A stretch of 64,000 nt of DNA from assembly GCF_000002985.6 (NCBI RefSeq), contig NC_003281.10:4092001-4156000 (forward strand), written 5' to 3'. This DNA comes from Caenorhabditis elegans. Taxonomy: Eukaryota > Nematoda > Chromadorea > Rhabditida > Rhabditidae. Below the pieces are notes generated by a model. The model made no database searches, was not told the DNA's origin, and saw nothing but the letters and a program-made list of their open reading frames with translations. The position numbers were made by a program, and so were the translations under genes. Position 1 is the first letter of the stretch; each line of letters opens with the position of its first letter. This document shows, in pieces, positions 1 through 9,442 of this stretch.

Positions 1-519
1 TCAGTTCGAAAAATTAATAGAATTTAGAGTTTAACAGAGGGAAAATTTTGAAAAGATTATACCAGAAACTCACCTTATTTTTGCCAGCAGCCGCCCTAGA
101 GAGACAATTCGATAGAAAATGAGAGGCTTCAGCTGTAAACAGGCACTATACCTATTTCTATACCTACACCCCGCCTCCTAATCCTCCTAATTAAGAGTTG
201 GTACGCCGTTGCACCAGCTGTAGTGCACCTGTCGAGGCCTTAGAAGCCGCGTATAATATCTAGAGGTTGTGATTATTAATGGATTTGCACCGAACTGAGA
301 AGATTTGTTATTTGCTTCATGGAAAAGCTTAAGGCTGTGGCAGAGCCGGCTCAAATTGGTTTGTCTCTTCAGAACGTTACATACAAAAAAAATCAGCGAA
401 AAAACAGTTCAGTTGTCATACTTTTTCACAAAAGCGTGCGGCCTGCTTGCAAAAATTTAGCGCCAGGATAAAAAACACCGACGCAATGCGTTTAACCACA
501 TCCAGAAAAGTAATTTCAG

Positions 520-1280
520 AATCGTCACATCCTCTATCTTCTTGATTTCGGACTCGTCCGACGCTTCAAAACCGAATCCGGTGTATGCATTCCATGGAGA
601 ATAAATGCCGGATTCAAAGGAACAGAACGTTATGTATCGGTTCGTGTACACGAGAAGCTGGAGCAGACACCATGGGATGATGCATTCTCAGTCTTGTATA
701 CGGCATATGAGCTAGTCGTTGGAGAGCTCCCGTGGAGATATTTGGAGGATATTCATGAGATTCATGGGGTCAAAAAGTTGATGGTATGTGGTGCAAATCG
801 TACAATTTTTATTTCAAAAGTCTTCATGAAAATTGTTTCTTACGGTAGCTGCAAATAAGAGTGTACGCCTTCAAGGAATACAGTACACTTTTTTTCAATT
901 GTCGCATTTTTATTCACTTTTCCAAAAAGAAAATGATTTTTGAATTAAAAATTAAACTACTGTACTCTTTAAAGGCGCATGCATCCTTCCACAATCATCG
1001 TTAACAAATTTTTCGGTCGTTTCAAGACCCGGTACCGTATTCTTGTGTCATAAATCACAAAATTTTCCGATTTCAGAACGAGGTTACCAAGAATGGAGAG
1101 ATGTTCAAGGACATTGCGAGCATCCTAGTCGACTTTCATAAGATGATTTTGGAATGTGACCCCGTTGTTGAACTACCGTATGAAAAACTGCTGGAATGTC
1201 TGAAATGTTTATACAGCCCGAAATCACTGCTCGAACCGTATGATTGGGAGGATGGATACAAGACGACATTGAATATTTGA
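520..1280 (+). CDS. CK1/TTBK-like protein kinase, C-lobe only (5' end unresolved, possibly decayed)
   Basis: Two exons are readable. Exon A (about 520-775) follows a TTTCAG acceptor and encodes RHILYLLDFGLVRRF, which contains the DFG metal-binding motif. It continues with FKGTERYVSVRVHEKL, the activation-segment pattern of the casein kinase 1/tau-tubulin kinase group (usually F-x-GT-x-RY-x-S), and then FSVLYTAYELVVGELPWR, the helix-F region. Exon B (1077-1280) follows a TTTCAG acceptor and encodes the C-lobe end, stopping at TGA 1278-1280. The donor of exon A is ATG|GTATGT near 775. No glycine loop or clean HRD catalytic loop was found upstream. A stretch at about 427-468 (FHKSVRPACKN) resembles a degenerate catalytic loop in the same frame, but three stops separate it from DFG and no usable donor was seen. 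The gene may be a worm-expanded CK1/TTBK kinase, a pseudokinase or a decaying copy. Confidence 0.6.
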
Positions 1281-1514
1281 ACTCTGAATGAATTATGAAT
1301 GAAGTGAAATCACAATTTTTCATTTTTAATGATAAAAAGTTTCAAACATCTTTTCAGTCAAGATAAGCGATTCATAGAAATTGGTACAAGTGCTTTCGAT
1401 CAATTACACGAGATCGTAACAGAAACAAAGTGAATGTGAGAAATGGGGTGAGGTTGAAAAACATGAAAGGAAGGAAAACATGAGGTTAGAAATAGAAATT
1501 TGGAAATATTTTCT

Positions 1515-2888
1515 TTAGAAGTCAGCCTCAAGATCGAACTGTCTCTCGGCTTCATTCACCATCACTCCAGGACGTTGATACTCGGAAACCCGCTTCTCGA
1601 AGAAGTTAGTCTTTCCGTCGATCGAGATATTCTCCATGAAGTCGAATGGATTCTTCGACTTGTAAAGCTTGTCACAACCGAGCTCGACGAGCAAATGATC
1701 GGCGACAAACTCGATGTACTGTGACATAAGACGACAGTTCATGCCAATCATGTCAACTGGAAGTGCCTCAGTCAGGAATTCTTGTTCGATGGCCACAGCG
1801 TCCTTGATGATATCGTAGATGCGTTGTTGAGTGAGTTTCTTTTGAAGCTTTGAGTAGAGAAGACAGGCGAAATCACGATGAAGTCCTTCGTCTCTGCAAA
1901 AATTATCAAATTACATTAAAATTATTTAAATCTCGTAATAATAATAATTACCTCGAGATGAGCTCATTGGAATGTGTCAATCCTGGCATCAATCCACGCT
2001 TCTTCAGCCAGAAGATCGAAGCGAATGATCCACTGAAGAAGATTCCCTCAACAGCTGCGAAAGCAATGAGTCTTTCAGCGAACGAAGCCTTCTTGTCCGA
2101 AATCCAGCGAAGAGCCCAGTCAGCCTTCTTCTTGATGAACTCGAACTCATCAACGGCGTTGAAAAGAGTGTTTCGTTCCGTCTCATCACGAATATAAGTC
2201 TCAATCAGCTTCGAGTACATCTCTGAATGAATGTTCTCAATGGCAATCTGGAATCCGTAGAAAAACCGTGCTTCTGAGACTTGAACTTCGTTCGAGAATC
2301 GTTCGCACTGAAAATTTAATCGTTAATTTGAATCATTATTGAGATATCAAATAAAACATACCAAGTTCTCATTGACAATTCCGTCCGATGCGGCAAAGAA
2401 GGCAAGGATCCGAGAAATGAAGTATTGCTCGTCACCATTCATCTTCTCCCAATCGTTCATATCCTTTCCAAGATCGACTTCTTCGACTGTCCAGAATGAT
2501 GCAACTGCCTTTTTGTAGAAGTTCCAGATGTCATGATGTTTCAGTGGGAAGATGACGAATCGATTATCCAAATCTTGAAGCATCGGCTCGTCGGCATCCA
2601 GCTCATTCACCTCCGACTCATTATTTGTTTCCTCAGCTGAAGCAGCCTTGGTCTGATCGACAATCTCCAATTTCTCCAGTTCTTTCTCCAACTTCAGCTT
2701 GTTCGATGAGTGTTTCGGCTGTAAATTCGAAGGCATACGTAATGAGTATACTGGAAAAGTCGTAGAATTGTGCACATTTTGTGCAAAAGCACCAGATTTC
2801 GCGCCTCTTCGCGGACTTTACACTAAATACTTACCACTGATGCTCCTGCGTTCTCCTTCTCGACATTCTGAATCTCGGTGAGGGTCAT
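1515..2888 (-). CDS. rnr-2: Ribonucleoside-diphosphate reductase small subunit (R2)
   Basis: Four exons: 2888-2835, 2718-2362, 2307-1952 and 1893-1515, joining in frame to 381 residues. R2 houses the di-iron tyrosyl radical that reduces ribonucleotides to dNTPs with the large subunit, in the cytoplasm during S phase. Visible iron ligands are D130 (ASDGIV), E161 and H164 ([10 protein letters not shown]), and the later Glu/His residues in [11 protein letters not shown] and DEGLHRDF. Y168 is the expected radical tyrosine. The spacing 130/161/164/168 equals that of mammalian R2 (139/170/173/177). The chain ends in LEADF, the C-terminal tail that docks on the large subunit. The N-terminal about 60 residues are charged and poorly conserved, as usual. 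The start is chosen because it is the only ATG in phase with exon 1 and lies 33 nt after a TTTTCAG acceptor. E2F-like sites lie in intron 1 and upstream. Confidence 0.97.
2797..2805 (+). promoter_or_regulatory. E2F-like site in rnr-2 intron 1
   Basis: TTTCGCGCC matches the E2F/DP consensus TTTSSCGC exactly. It lies within the first intron of rnr-2, an S-phase gene class classically controlled by E2F (known for the family). Binding here is an inference. Confidence 0.5.
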
Positions 2889-2924
2889 TTTAGTAGATAT
2901 ACGCGGATAGTGCTTGCGATCCTG
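2889..2924 (-). other. rnr-2: rnr-2 5' leader with TTTTCAG splice acceptor (probable trans-splice site)
   Basis: On the minus strand a perfect worm acceptor (TTTTCAG, ending at 2922) lies 33 nt before the rnr-2 ATG. No obvious upstream exon was seen, so spliced-leader addition here is the simplest reading. An upstream non-coding exon is the alternative. Confidence 0.5.
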
Positions 2925-3109
2925 AAAAGTTTAAAATAAAATGAAAATAGTGTGCAAATGAAGAAAACAATTGATAGAGAAGAGGAAACATTAAAAATGG
3001 CCAGCTGAACACTATTCAGGTCACACAAGTCACCACCTAGGACCGGCGACTGTGACAGACTGAGACAAGGAATGACCAGCACCAAAGGTTTTAACGAAGG
3101 CGGAGCTTT

Positions 3110-3156
3110 TGACGTCATGGTGAACTATGGGTGAAGGGCGGGAAATGCTGACGTCA
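3110..3156 (+). promoter_or_regulatory. Two CRE palindromes (TGACGTCA) upstream of rnr-2
   Basis: Perfect TGACGTCA octamers at 3110-3117 and 3149-3156 lie about 220-270 nt upstream of the rnr-2 start. This is the CREB/ATF bZIP consensus. Two perfect copies within 50 bp are unlikely by chance in AT-rich DNA, but function is inferred. Confidence 0.4.
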
Positions 3157-3608
3157 CAGACGGTCCTGTGTTCAGTTTTGCACGGAAAATCGTATGCCGG
3201 CAGGAGGTCAATTGTGACGTAGGCATGGTCAATGATGGGAGCAGATGATGCAAATAAATGGGTGAGAAATTAGAATAGGGCTCTTGCACTGAATTTTGAA
3301 TGAATTCCTTATCAAAAATATATTGTTTTTGCGAGGCTTACTGATAAAAAAGTGACCAATGGAGTGACCGAACGATTTTTTTTTGTTGGAAAAACATTCA
3401 ATTTATATATTGAAAAAGAATCTATAAATGTGTTGAAAAGCCGGAAAGCAGCTATTCAATTTCAAAAACCTAAAGTTATTTAATTAAAAATGGTGATTGA
3501 AAAGATTTAACAAGAAAAAGACAAATGAGTGCACTTCCAGTGCACACAAGACGAAGCGAATGAGAAATGAAATGAGTGAATGAACGAAATCAGCGGGCGC
3601 AATAGAGG

Positions 3609-3644
3609 TTTCGCGCCAATTGTTCGAATTCAAATTTTGGCGCG
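3609..3644 (+). promoter_or_regulatory. Paired E2F-like sites upstream of rnr-2
   Basis: TTTCGCGCC at 3609-3617 and TTTGGCGCG at 3636-3644 lie 19 nt apart, about 720 nt upstream of the rnr-2 start. Both fit TTTSSCGC. They also sit about 400 nt before the plus-strand gene at 4045, so they could serve either direction. Confidence 0.45.
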
Positions 3645-4044
3645 CGTTTTGAAAGAAATGACGGAGACACAGAGAAAATTTACAGGTCTGATGAATATTG
3701 TCCGACTGATAAAGATTTAGTGTCTGGCGGAAAAACGGTAAAGAATATAACCTCCTAACTATAGTTTCGCAACAAAATATTTTGTATTTTCTCGAAAAAC
3801 TTATTTTTGACGGGAACGAAGCCTATTGAAATACTGGAAAACTATCTTTAGGTTTTGGGCCATAAATTTGGATGAATATCGTGATGAGACCAACCAATTA
3901 TGGCGGAAATTCAAATTCTACAATATTTTGGTGGTTGCCTAGTAGCTTTAGATCCACGTTTTATTGAAAAATGTACGGAGAGTTTCCATTGGAAACCAGC
4001 AAACCAGACAAAAAAGCTTCTCCATTTTTACTTTACATCAAATT

Positions 4045-4902
4045 ATGGCGTCAGATCGTCGATTTTCTGTAACTCTGTCCGAGGATGATCTACGTCCGCA
4101 TTTAAGGAAGCCAAGTAGGTTTAGAGTCTGAGAAATATTGTCATAGGTGCCTGAAAATTCTCCCAGAACCACTCAAGCCACCTAAACCACAACAATCAAG
4201 TGAAATTGAAGAACTGATTAGAAGAAATGAGAAGCGGGAAGAGGCGAAGAAAGAGGTAAAACGTCGTATTGAAGAAGAGGAAAAAGCGAAGGAACAGAGG
4301 AAGAGAGATGAAGAAATTCGTAGAGAAACTCATGAATTGTTGGTTATTAGGGAATTGAGCAATAATCGGAATGATATAGAAATGCCTGTAATCTCTTCAA
4401 TTAAGTGAAACAATAATATGACACAAATATTTTTAGAGCATTCCAAAGCTTGGCCGGCGTGTGAACAATTTTCAGTATTTTAAATGGGATTCTGATGAAG
4501 AAATTCCAATTATTCCAGAAGAAAGAAGACCCGCTTCGGTTAGCAGGTGAGAAATTGAATTGTTAAATAAAAGAAAAATCATGAAAATTTTGAAATTGAC
4601 AATTTTGTGCATTCTACCGTCGCGGTGTATGCGTACTTGACACTATATATGACGCGCAAGTTGCAAGTCAACGAAATTTCGATTTTTTTTAACGTCTCAA
4701 AATTTCAAAAAATTACAATTTTTCAACAATCTATTTCACCCTCAGATTGCCACCAGCGACAAGGGCATCCACTCTTTGTGAGCTATGCACATTGGCTTCA
4801 CGATTGCTTGATAAATCCAGTGCTCCGACAAGAAGTGCAGCGTGTGCACACGTAGATGCTTTTGTGGGCACTTCATCGTCTTCTCATTATCACAATTTTT
4901 AA
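4045..4902 (+). CDS. Unrecognised charged coiled-coil protein, 185 aa
   Basis: Four exons read cleanly: 4045-4114, 4167-4387, 4437-4546 and 4746-4902. Introns are 52, 49 and 199 nt, with donors GTAGGT, GTAATC and GTGAGA. The protein starts MASDRRFSVTLSEDDLRPH, then has a proline/lysine stretch. A strongly charged helix of about 70 residues (Glu/Lys/Arg-rich, roughly residues 35-100) is likely a coiled coil. An acidic segment DSDEEIPIIPEERR follows, then a cysteine-containing tail with a serine-rich end. I do not recognise the family. An AATAAA at 4943-4948, 40 nt after the stop, is a good poly(A) signal. The gene converges with the SH3BP5-like gene 226 nt away. Exon phases all agree, which supports a real gene. 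Confidence 0.8.
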
Positions 4903-5127
4903 TGTTTCAAGAAAATTGTTATTAAGCACCAGACGAACACAAAATAAAGAGATACATAGAGAAAATGAGGAGCAAAGAGAAAGGGGATTGAAACCCGTAA
5001 AAATACATTTTTGGTGAAGTTGATTGGGTGTGGAACGTGAGTACAAGTGAGATCGAGATTTCGAAACTTCGTGAAAAATCTAATATTACACGTGGAAAAT
5101 TGAGAAGAAAGGGTGTGGCTCAGAGTA

Positions 5128-6128
5128 TCAAGAGCTGTCGGATTCTGCATCACTCGAAGGAGCCAAACTGCTTTGCGAGGAACGCTCCTGATGAATTTGA
5201 TCGCTGATCTGCTCTAAAGCTCGCATCGAATCACTGTAGCTGTCTTTTCGTTCTTGTACCTGGAAATTAAAAATTATTTTAATCTATATACAGTTTTATT
5301 CTTATTAGTTCTTACTTCATGCTCCAAAATTGACATTAACTCAAGTTGAGAATTCATTGTTCGCGTCAGAACTTCTTTTCGTTCGTAATAGGGCCGGGAT
5401 TTTTTGATGGCAGATCTGAAATTCGGAAAATATATTGTCAGAAAATTGCCTGATGCCTGAAACTCACCCATTTTCCTCTAAACATTTCCTTAAAGCCATT
5501 TCCAACTGTAACAAATCCCTGACACGTGATGCATGACACTTTTCAGCTTTTAAACATTCTCCCTCAGCTTCTTTAACCAATTCCAACTGTTGCTCAATCA
5601 CATCAACATATTGTTTCTCTGCATCCAATTCTTGATTGTTATTCAATGAATTATGCAGTATTTGCACTTGTTCTCTTGCCATTTCAACTGAAGTTTTTTG
5701 TCGTTCAAATTGAGCTGCCGCTTGTTGAACACATCTTCTGATTTCCGATTCGCGGCTTTTCAAATCGAAAAATTGACGGGATTTTGATATGTGTTTGGCC
5801 AACTTTTTAGGGATTCCAAGCATTTCTTTGTTGAACATTAGTTGGGTTTCACTGAAAATATATAAGATTATTTTAGCATCAAAACCAGATTTGGTACGAT
5901 TTTTTGCGAATTAATTGGTTAAGAATGACTAGTGCAATAAAAGGTTTCCAGTTTTAGACGTGTAGCGATTAAGCAATTATTTTAAAATAAAAAATGAATT
6001 AAAACTCACCAAAACTGTTTCTTGACAGTTTCCAACTTCATCTCATAACTGTTGATGTCATCTGTTGCATTATTTAAATTTTCAAGTTGTTTGCGAATCG
6101 ATATTAATTGATCGTCCCCTTCCGTCAT
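5128..6128 (-). CDS. SH3BP5 (Sab/REI) family coiled-coil protein, 244 aa
   Basis: Exons 6128-6010, 5851-5468, 5415-5316 and 5259-5128 join in phase to 244 residues. Nearly the whole protein is heptad-rich helix. The pattern matches the SH3BP5 family: LENLNNATDDINSYEMKLE near the N terminus, KKLAKHISKSRQFFDLKSRE, and GSAIKKSRPYYERKEVL near residue 170, which corresponds to the family's INKSKPYFELK motif. Vertebrate SH3BP5 and worm REI-1/REI-2 act as guanine-nucleotide exchange factors for RAB-11 (known for the family), so a role in recycling or Golgi traffic is inferred. This is probably one of the two worm paralogues, but I cannot say which from sequence alone. A short Ser/Asp-rich tail (SSDAESDSS) ends the chain. 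It is smaller than the vertebrate protein, which has a long disordered C terminus. Confidence 0.88.
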
Positions 6129-6465
6129 TTTTAATGTTTTATTGATTCTGAAATCGAATTGTTCGAACGAAAATTACTAGAAATGAAGAGAATATGAGGA
6201 GAAAAGATGAGAAAATAAATTTTTTAAAATTAAATTTGCAAATTTTAACGTGAGGCAAAACTGTGCATTTTTACGTGATGGTGTTTGCAGATCGTAATTT
6301 GAAATTAATGGCGGGAGTTTTTCAGAAATTATCAATTCGACTTACAAAAATGGCTAAAATGAATGAAATTTGGACAATTTTCTCAATTTTAGTTGTTCAG
6401 GGTTAATAGCAAAAATCAGCTGCAAAAATGGCCCTCGACATGACATTTTTGTTGAAAACAAATGG

Positions 6466-6694
6466 GTGTGCGCCTTTAAAGAGTACTGTAATTTCAGTAT
6501 TCATTGATTTTTCATAGTTTTTGGTTGAAAATAAATTTACTTATTAAATAATATTACTTTATTAATAATTAAGATAATAAAATTCAAAATTATTCGATTT
6601 AATAAATTGTGAGATCAACTATGAAAAATCAATTAAAATCTGATCAGAGAGCAACGAAAGCTTTAAATTACAGTATCCTTTAAAGGCGCACCCC
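6466..6694. repeat. Inverted pair of GCGCCTTTAAAG repeats
   Basis: TGCGCCTTTAAAGAGTACTG at about 6470 is answered in inverted orientation by CAGTATCCTTTAAAGGCGCA at about 6671. The arms flank about 180 nt of AT-rich DNA. The same arm recurs elsewhere in this window (about 970, 15670, 21015, 57780, 58470), so it is a dispersed family. Confidence 0.7.
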
Positions 6695-7235
6695 CGTTTG
6701 TAAATCTCAGAAATTGCCTTTTCGCGGCCAGGTACCGTATTTTCAGGGCAAAAATCTCAAAATTTTGCGTCTGGGTAATATTCGAACCTCATAATTTTTT
6801 GAGAATTTCGAACTTGAAACCATTCTAGAACAAAGAAAACGAGGAAACGGAGAGTAGAACTATTTCAGATACGGTTTTCATCGGTTTTTTGGGTTTGAAG
6901 GCCGTGCAAACGACAAGCGGGGGTAGGAAAAGTGTGGGGGACGACGGAGAAGAGAGAAACAGAGACGGACGGTCGGGATGGACAGTGTGAATAGATTGTG
7001 GAGGGCAAATGGGCCAATTATACCGAAGGGGAAATATATTGAGGGGCACACAATTGTGGACTGTTATATGAGCAAAATTGGTGGAAGGTGGGGGAAGAGT
7101 TGAGTCGCCTCAGTCCTCAAGAAGTACTTTTTTGAAACATATTTTTTTAAAATTTTTTTGGGGCGATACCCCTCAACTGCAAAATTCCGATTAATTGCAA
7201 CATTTCTATTTTTAAAATAAGAGAATGTCTATTGG

Positions 7236-7403
7236 GAAGTGGAGCAATCCACGACTGGATTATCGGCCACAGTCCCCGGCTAGGACGTGGCTTAAAATTA
7301 CAGCCCAGAGGATCACCACCAGGCAGTGTACCTGAATCCCAGATCCGCAGTGCATAGCACTTGAAGAACCGATCGTCCTTTAATCCTTTAATCCTTTAAT
7401 CTA
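7236..7403. other. GC-richer structured island followed by a CTTTAATCC triplet repeat
   Basis: This stretch is clearly less AT-rich than its flanks. CCACG (7249-7253) pairs with CGTGG (7286-7290) around a loop with further pairing (CGGCC/GGC), and AGTGC/GCACT pairs near 7350. It ends in three tandem copies of a 9-nt CTTTAATCC unit (about 7377-7401). It could be a structured RNA gene or a fragment of a dispersed repeat; I cannot tell which. Confidence 0.35.
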
Positions 7404-8355
7404 AAAATAATTTTTCTTCAGTCTGACAAAAAACATTTTTAGAAAATTTTCAGGTTTTGTCAAATGATAAAACGATTTCGCTGATAGTTTTCAATTCATC
7501 TAATAATTGAATCGAAAATCGGAAAAACGCGCAAATTTCAAAGCAAAATGATGCTTCCGGGTCTCGACGCGAGTGAAACTTTTCAGCTACAGTACCCATG
7601 AGTACGGTAGATGATGATTTTCTTGAAATTTCGTTTTTTCCAAGCATATTTGACGGGATTTCGATAAAAAATATAATTTTTACATCAAGAATATCAAAAG
7701 AATTGAAAATTACAACAAAAAATAAAGGGTACGGTAGCGGAAAATTTTCATTCGTGACAGGAGCCAATGTGGCAATTTTACTTGACAAATAGCGAATAAT
7801 AGCTTTTATGAGTGCTATCTGAAGAAGTCTAGGCGCGTGAGCTTTAATAGGATTTGCGGGAAAAACATCAGGGAGGTGTCGAAAAAACGGGGACAGTTTT
7901 TGTGGTCGTAGGGGTGTGTGGGGGACGACAGGTTGTGGATGACGTTGTCTTTTTCATCTTCTTCTTCTTCCGATGAAGAATAAGTGAGAAAATTAGAGAA
8001 ATAGACAGATACTGATCTATTTTCTCTTTTCTATCTTTCTCTCTCTCTCTATCTCTTTTCCCTATGACCAGGAGAAATTGATGATTTCAAAGGAGAAGAA
8101 AGTACGAAGTTGTCAAATTTTTAGTGGGTGTCGTCGGACATGTGATCACACTTTTCATAAAAAATATTTCAGTTCCGTATAAACGAGAGAAGTCAAACAA
8201 ACTCTGATAACAGGTTCCATGTGATTTTAGAAAATTGGGGTAGGATGAGTGGGGAGGTGATGGATGTGTTCTCGTCTTGGACTTTTCCAATCACATGTTC
8301 AATTACATATGTTCCAAATAATCTGAAAAACTTGATACTTTTGACTATTCGTCAT

Positions 8356-8470
8356 AGGCTTAGGCTTAGGCGTAGGCCGAAGCTTAGGATTAGGCTTAGG
8401 CTTAATCTTAGATTATGCTTAGGCTAAGGCTTTGGCTTATGATTACGCGCAGGCTTGTTGGGCTTTGGCT
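8356..8470 (+). repeat. Degenerate interstitial telomere-like array (TTAGGC)
   Basis: Repeated TTAGGC and near copies (TAGGCG, TTAGGA, TAAGGC) fill this stretch. TTAGGC is the C. elegans telomeric unit. Copies are interrupted by substitutions, as in old internal arrays. Confidence 0.8.
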
Positions 8471-9067
8471 TGAGCTTAGGCTCTGCTGCCTGTATCCTTT
8501 ATCCTCCTCTCTCCGCCAGTACACAAGAAATTGTGGTAACTCAAGTTCCCGATTTGAGGTGCAATTTTTGATATTAAAAACGCTAAACTATTATGATTCA
8601 ATTTTTCTAATAATTCTGTGATTCAACTAAAAAATTGCGCAACAATAAAATTCGTGTGATGTGTTTCGTCGTTGTTAACATATGTAAGTGGCAAAGGATA
8701 ACGATAAAATGATAAATTGTGTCAGCGAAATAAAATCGAGTTTTTTTTCTGCAAGAAACCAAAGAACCTACGAGATAATCTTTAAAGTTATAAATAAAAG
8801 TATCATATACTGTTCAAACTTTAGAACTATTGAGATAGGAATTCATTATAGAGAGGTACGCAGGCCTAAAGGTAGGCGTGTAGGTGCCTACGTTCACAGC
8901 CTTGTTCTGTGGAAAAACCTAAAATAATTGGAAACTGATTAAAATAGTTTCGAGTGATCAATTGTGTGAAATGAACCTCGAATCTTCAAAGTAAAGAGTT
9001 TACTTTTCTCTATCTCTCTTTCAAAATCTTCATCAATTTGAAAAGCCAACAAAACAAACTAGTTGGA

Positions 9068-9442
9068 ATGGCAGCACAAGGTATTTCGATCGAACCAATA
9101 GAAAAGCAAACCGAAACAAAAAAAAAACCACAAATTTTCTTTTTGAAGTCTCCTAATCCGTCAAAGGACAGGAGGCTGAGGGATAGGATTAGACAAGAGA
9201 TTCGAGAGAAACAAAAAGTCTTGAGAAGGATACACAACAGGATTCGAGGAATTGTAAATGACAAAGTTTCGGAAGAAATGGGATTTTGTTTCGAGACACT
9301 TTGTTGGGTTCACAATCACACATTCATTGGAGGAGAAGTGGGGTTTGTTAAATACGAGAAAAGAAACGTGAAGACCGGAAAACAACAATGTTTCAATGTT
9401 CAAGTACTGTCATGTGATGGGGAAGCTTTTAAAAATGAATAA
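9068..9442 (+). CDS. Hypothetical single-exon ORF, 124 aa
   Basis: An uninterrupted ORF begins at ATG 9068 (MAAQGISIEPIEKQTETKKK). It has a highly basic helical middle (RDRIRQEIREKQKVLRRIHN) and a C-terminal part with Trp, His and Cys (ETLCWVHNHTFIGGEVGF). The length, in a region otherwise full of stops, and the balanced amino-acid mix argue for a gene. There is no clear splice acceptor before the start, no recognised family and no AATAAA close downstream. It may be a small young gene, an exon of a larger unrecognised gene, or a pseudogene fragment. Confidence 0.4.
   Translation: MAAQGISIEPIEKQTETKKKPQIFFLKSPNPSKDRRLRDRIRQEIREKQKVLRRIHNRIRGIVNDKVSEEMGFCFETLCWVHNHTFIGGEVGFVKYEKRNVKTGKQQCFNVQVLSCDGEAFKNE

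Larger units (their letters stand above)
6129..9067. other. Intergenic region
   Basis: This gap between the SH3BP5-like gene and the ORF at 9068 holds the inverted repeat, the structured island and the telomere-like array described separately. It also has a CT-rich stretch (about 8015-8065). No convincing exon was seen. Confidence 0.6.

Noticed and set aside
1105..1323. Minus-strand ORF overlapping the kinase C-lobe exon
   Set aside because: It is a shadow of the coding exon on the plus strand, with no splice signals.
4045..4118. Alternative exon end at 4118 with a 28-nt intron
   Set aside because: The intron would be below the worm minimum. The GTAGGT donor at 4115 gives a 52-nt intron and keeps the frame.
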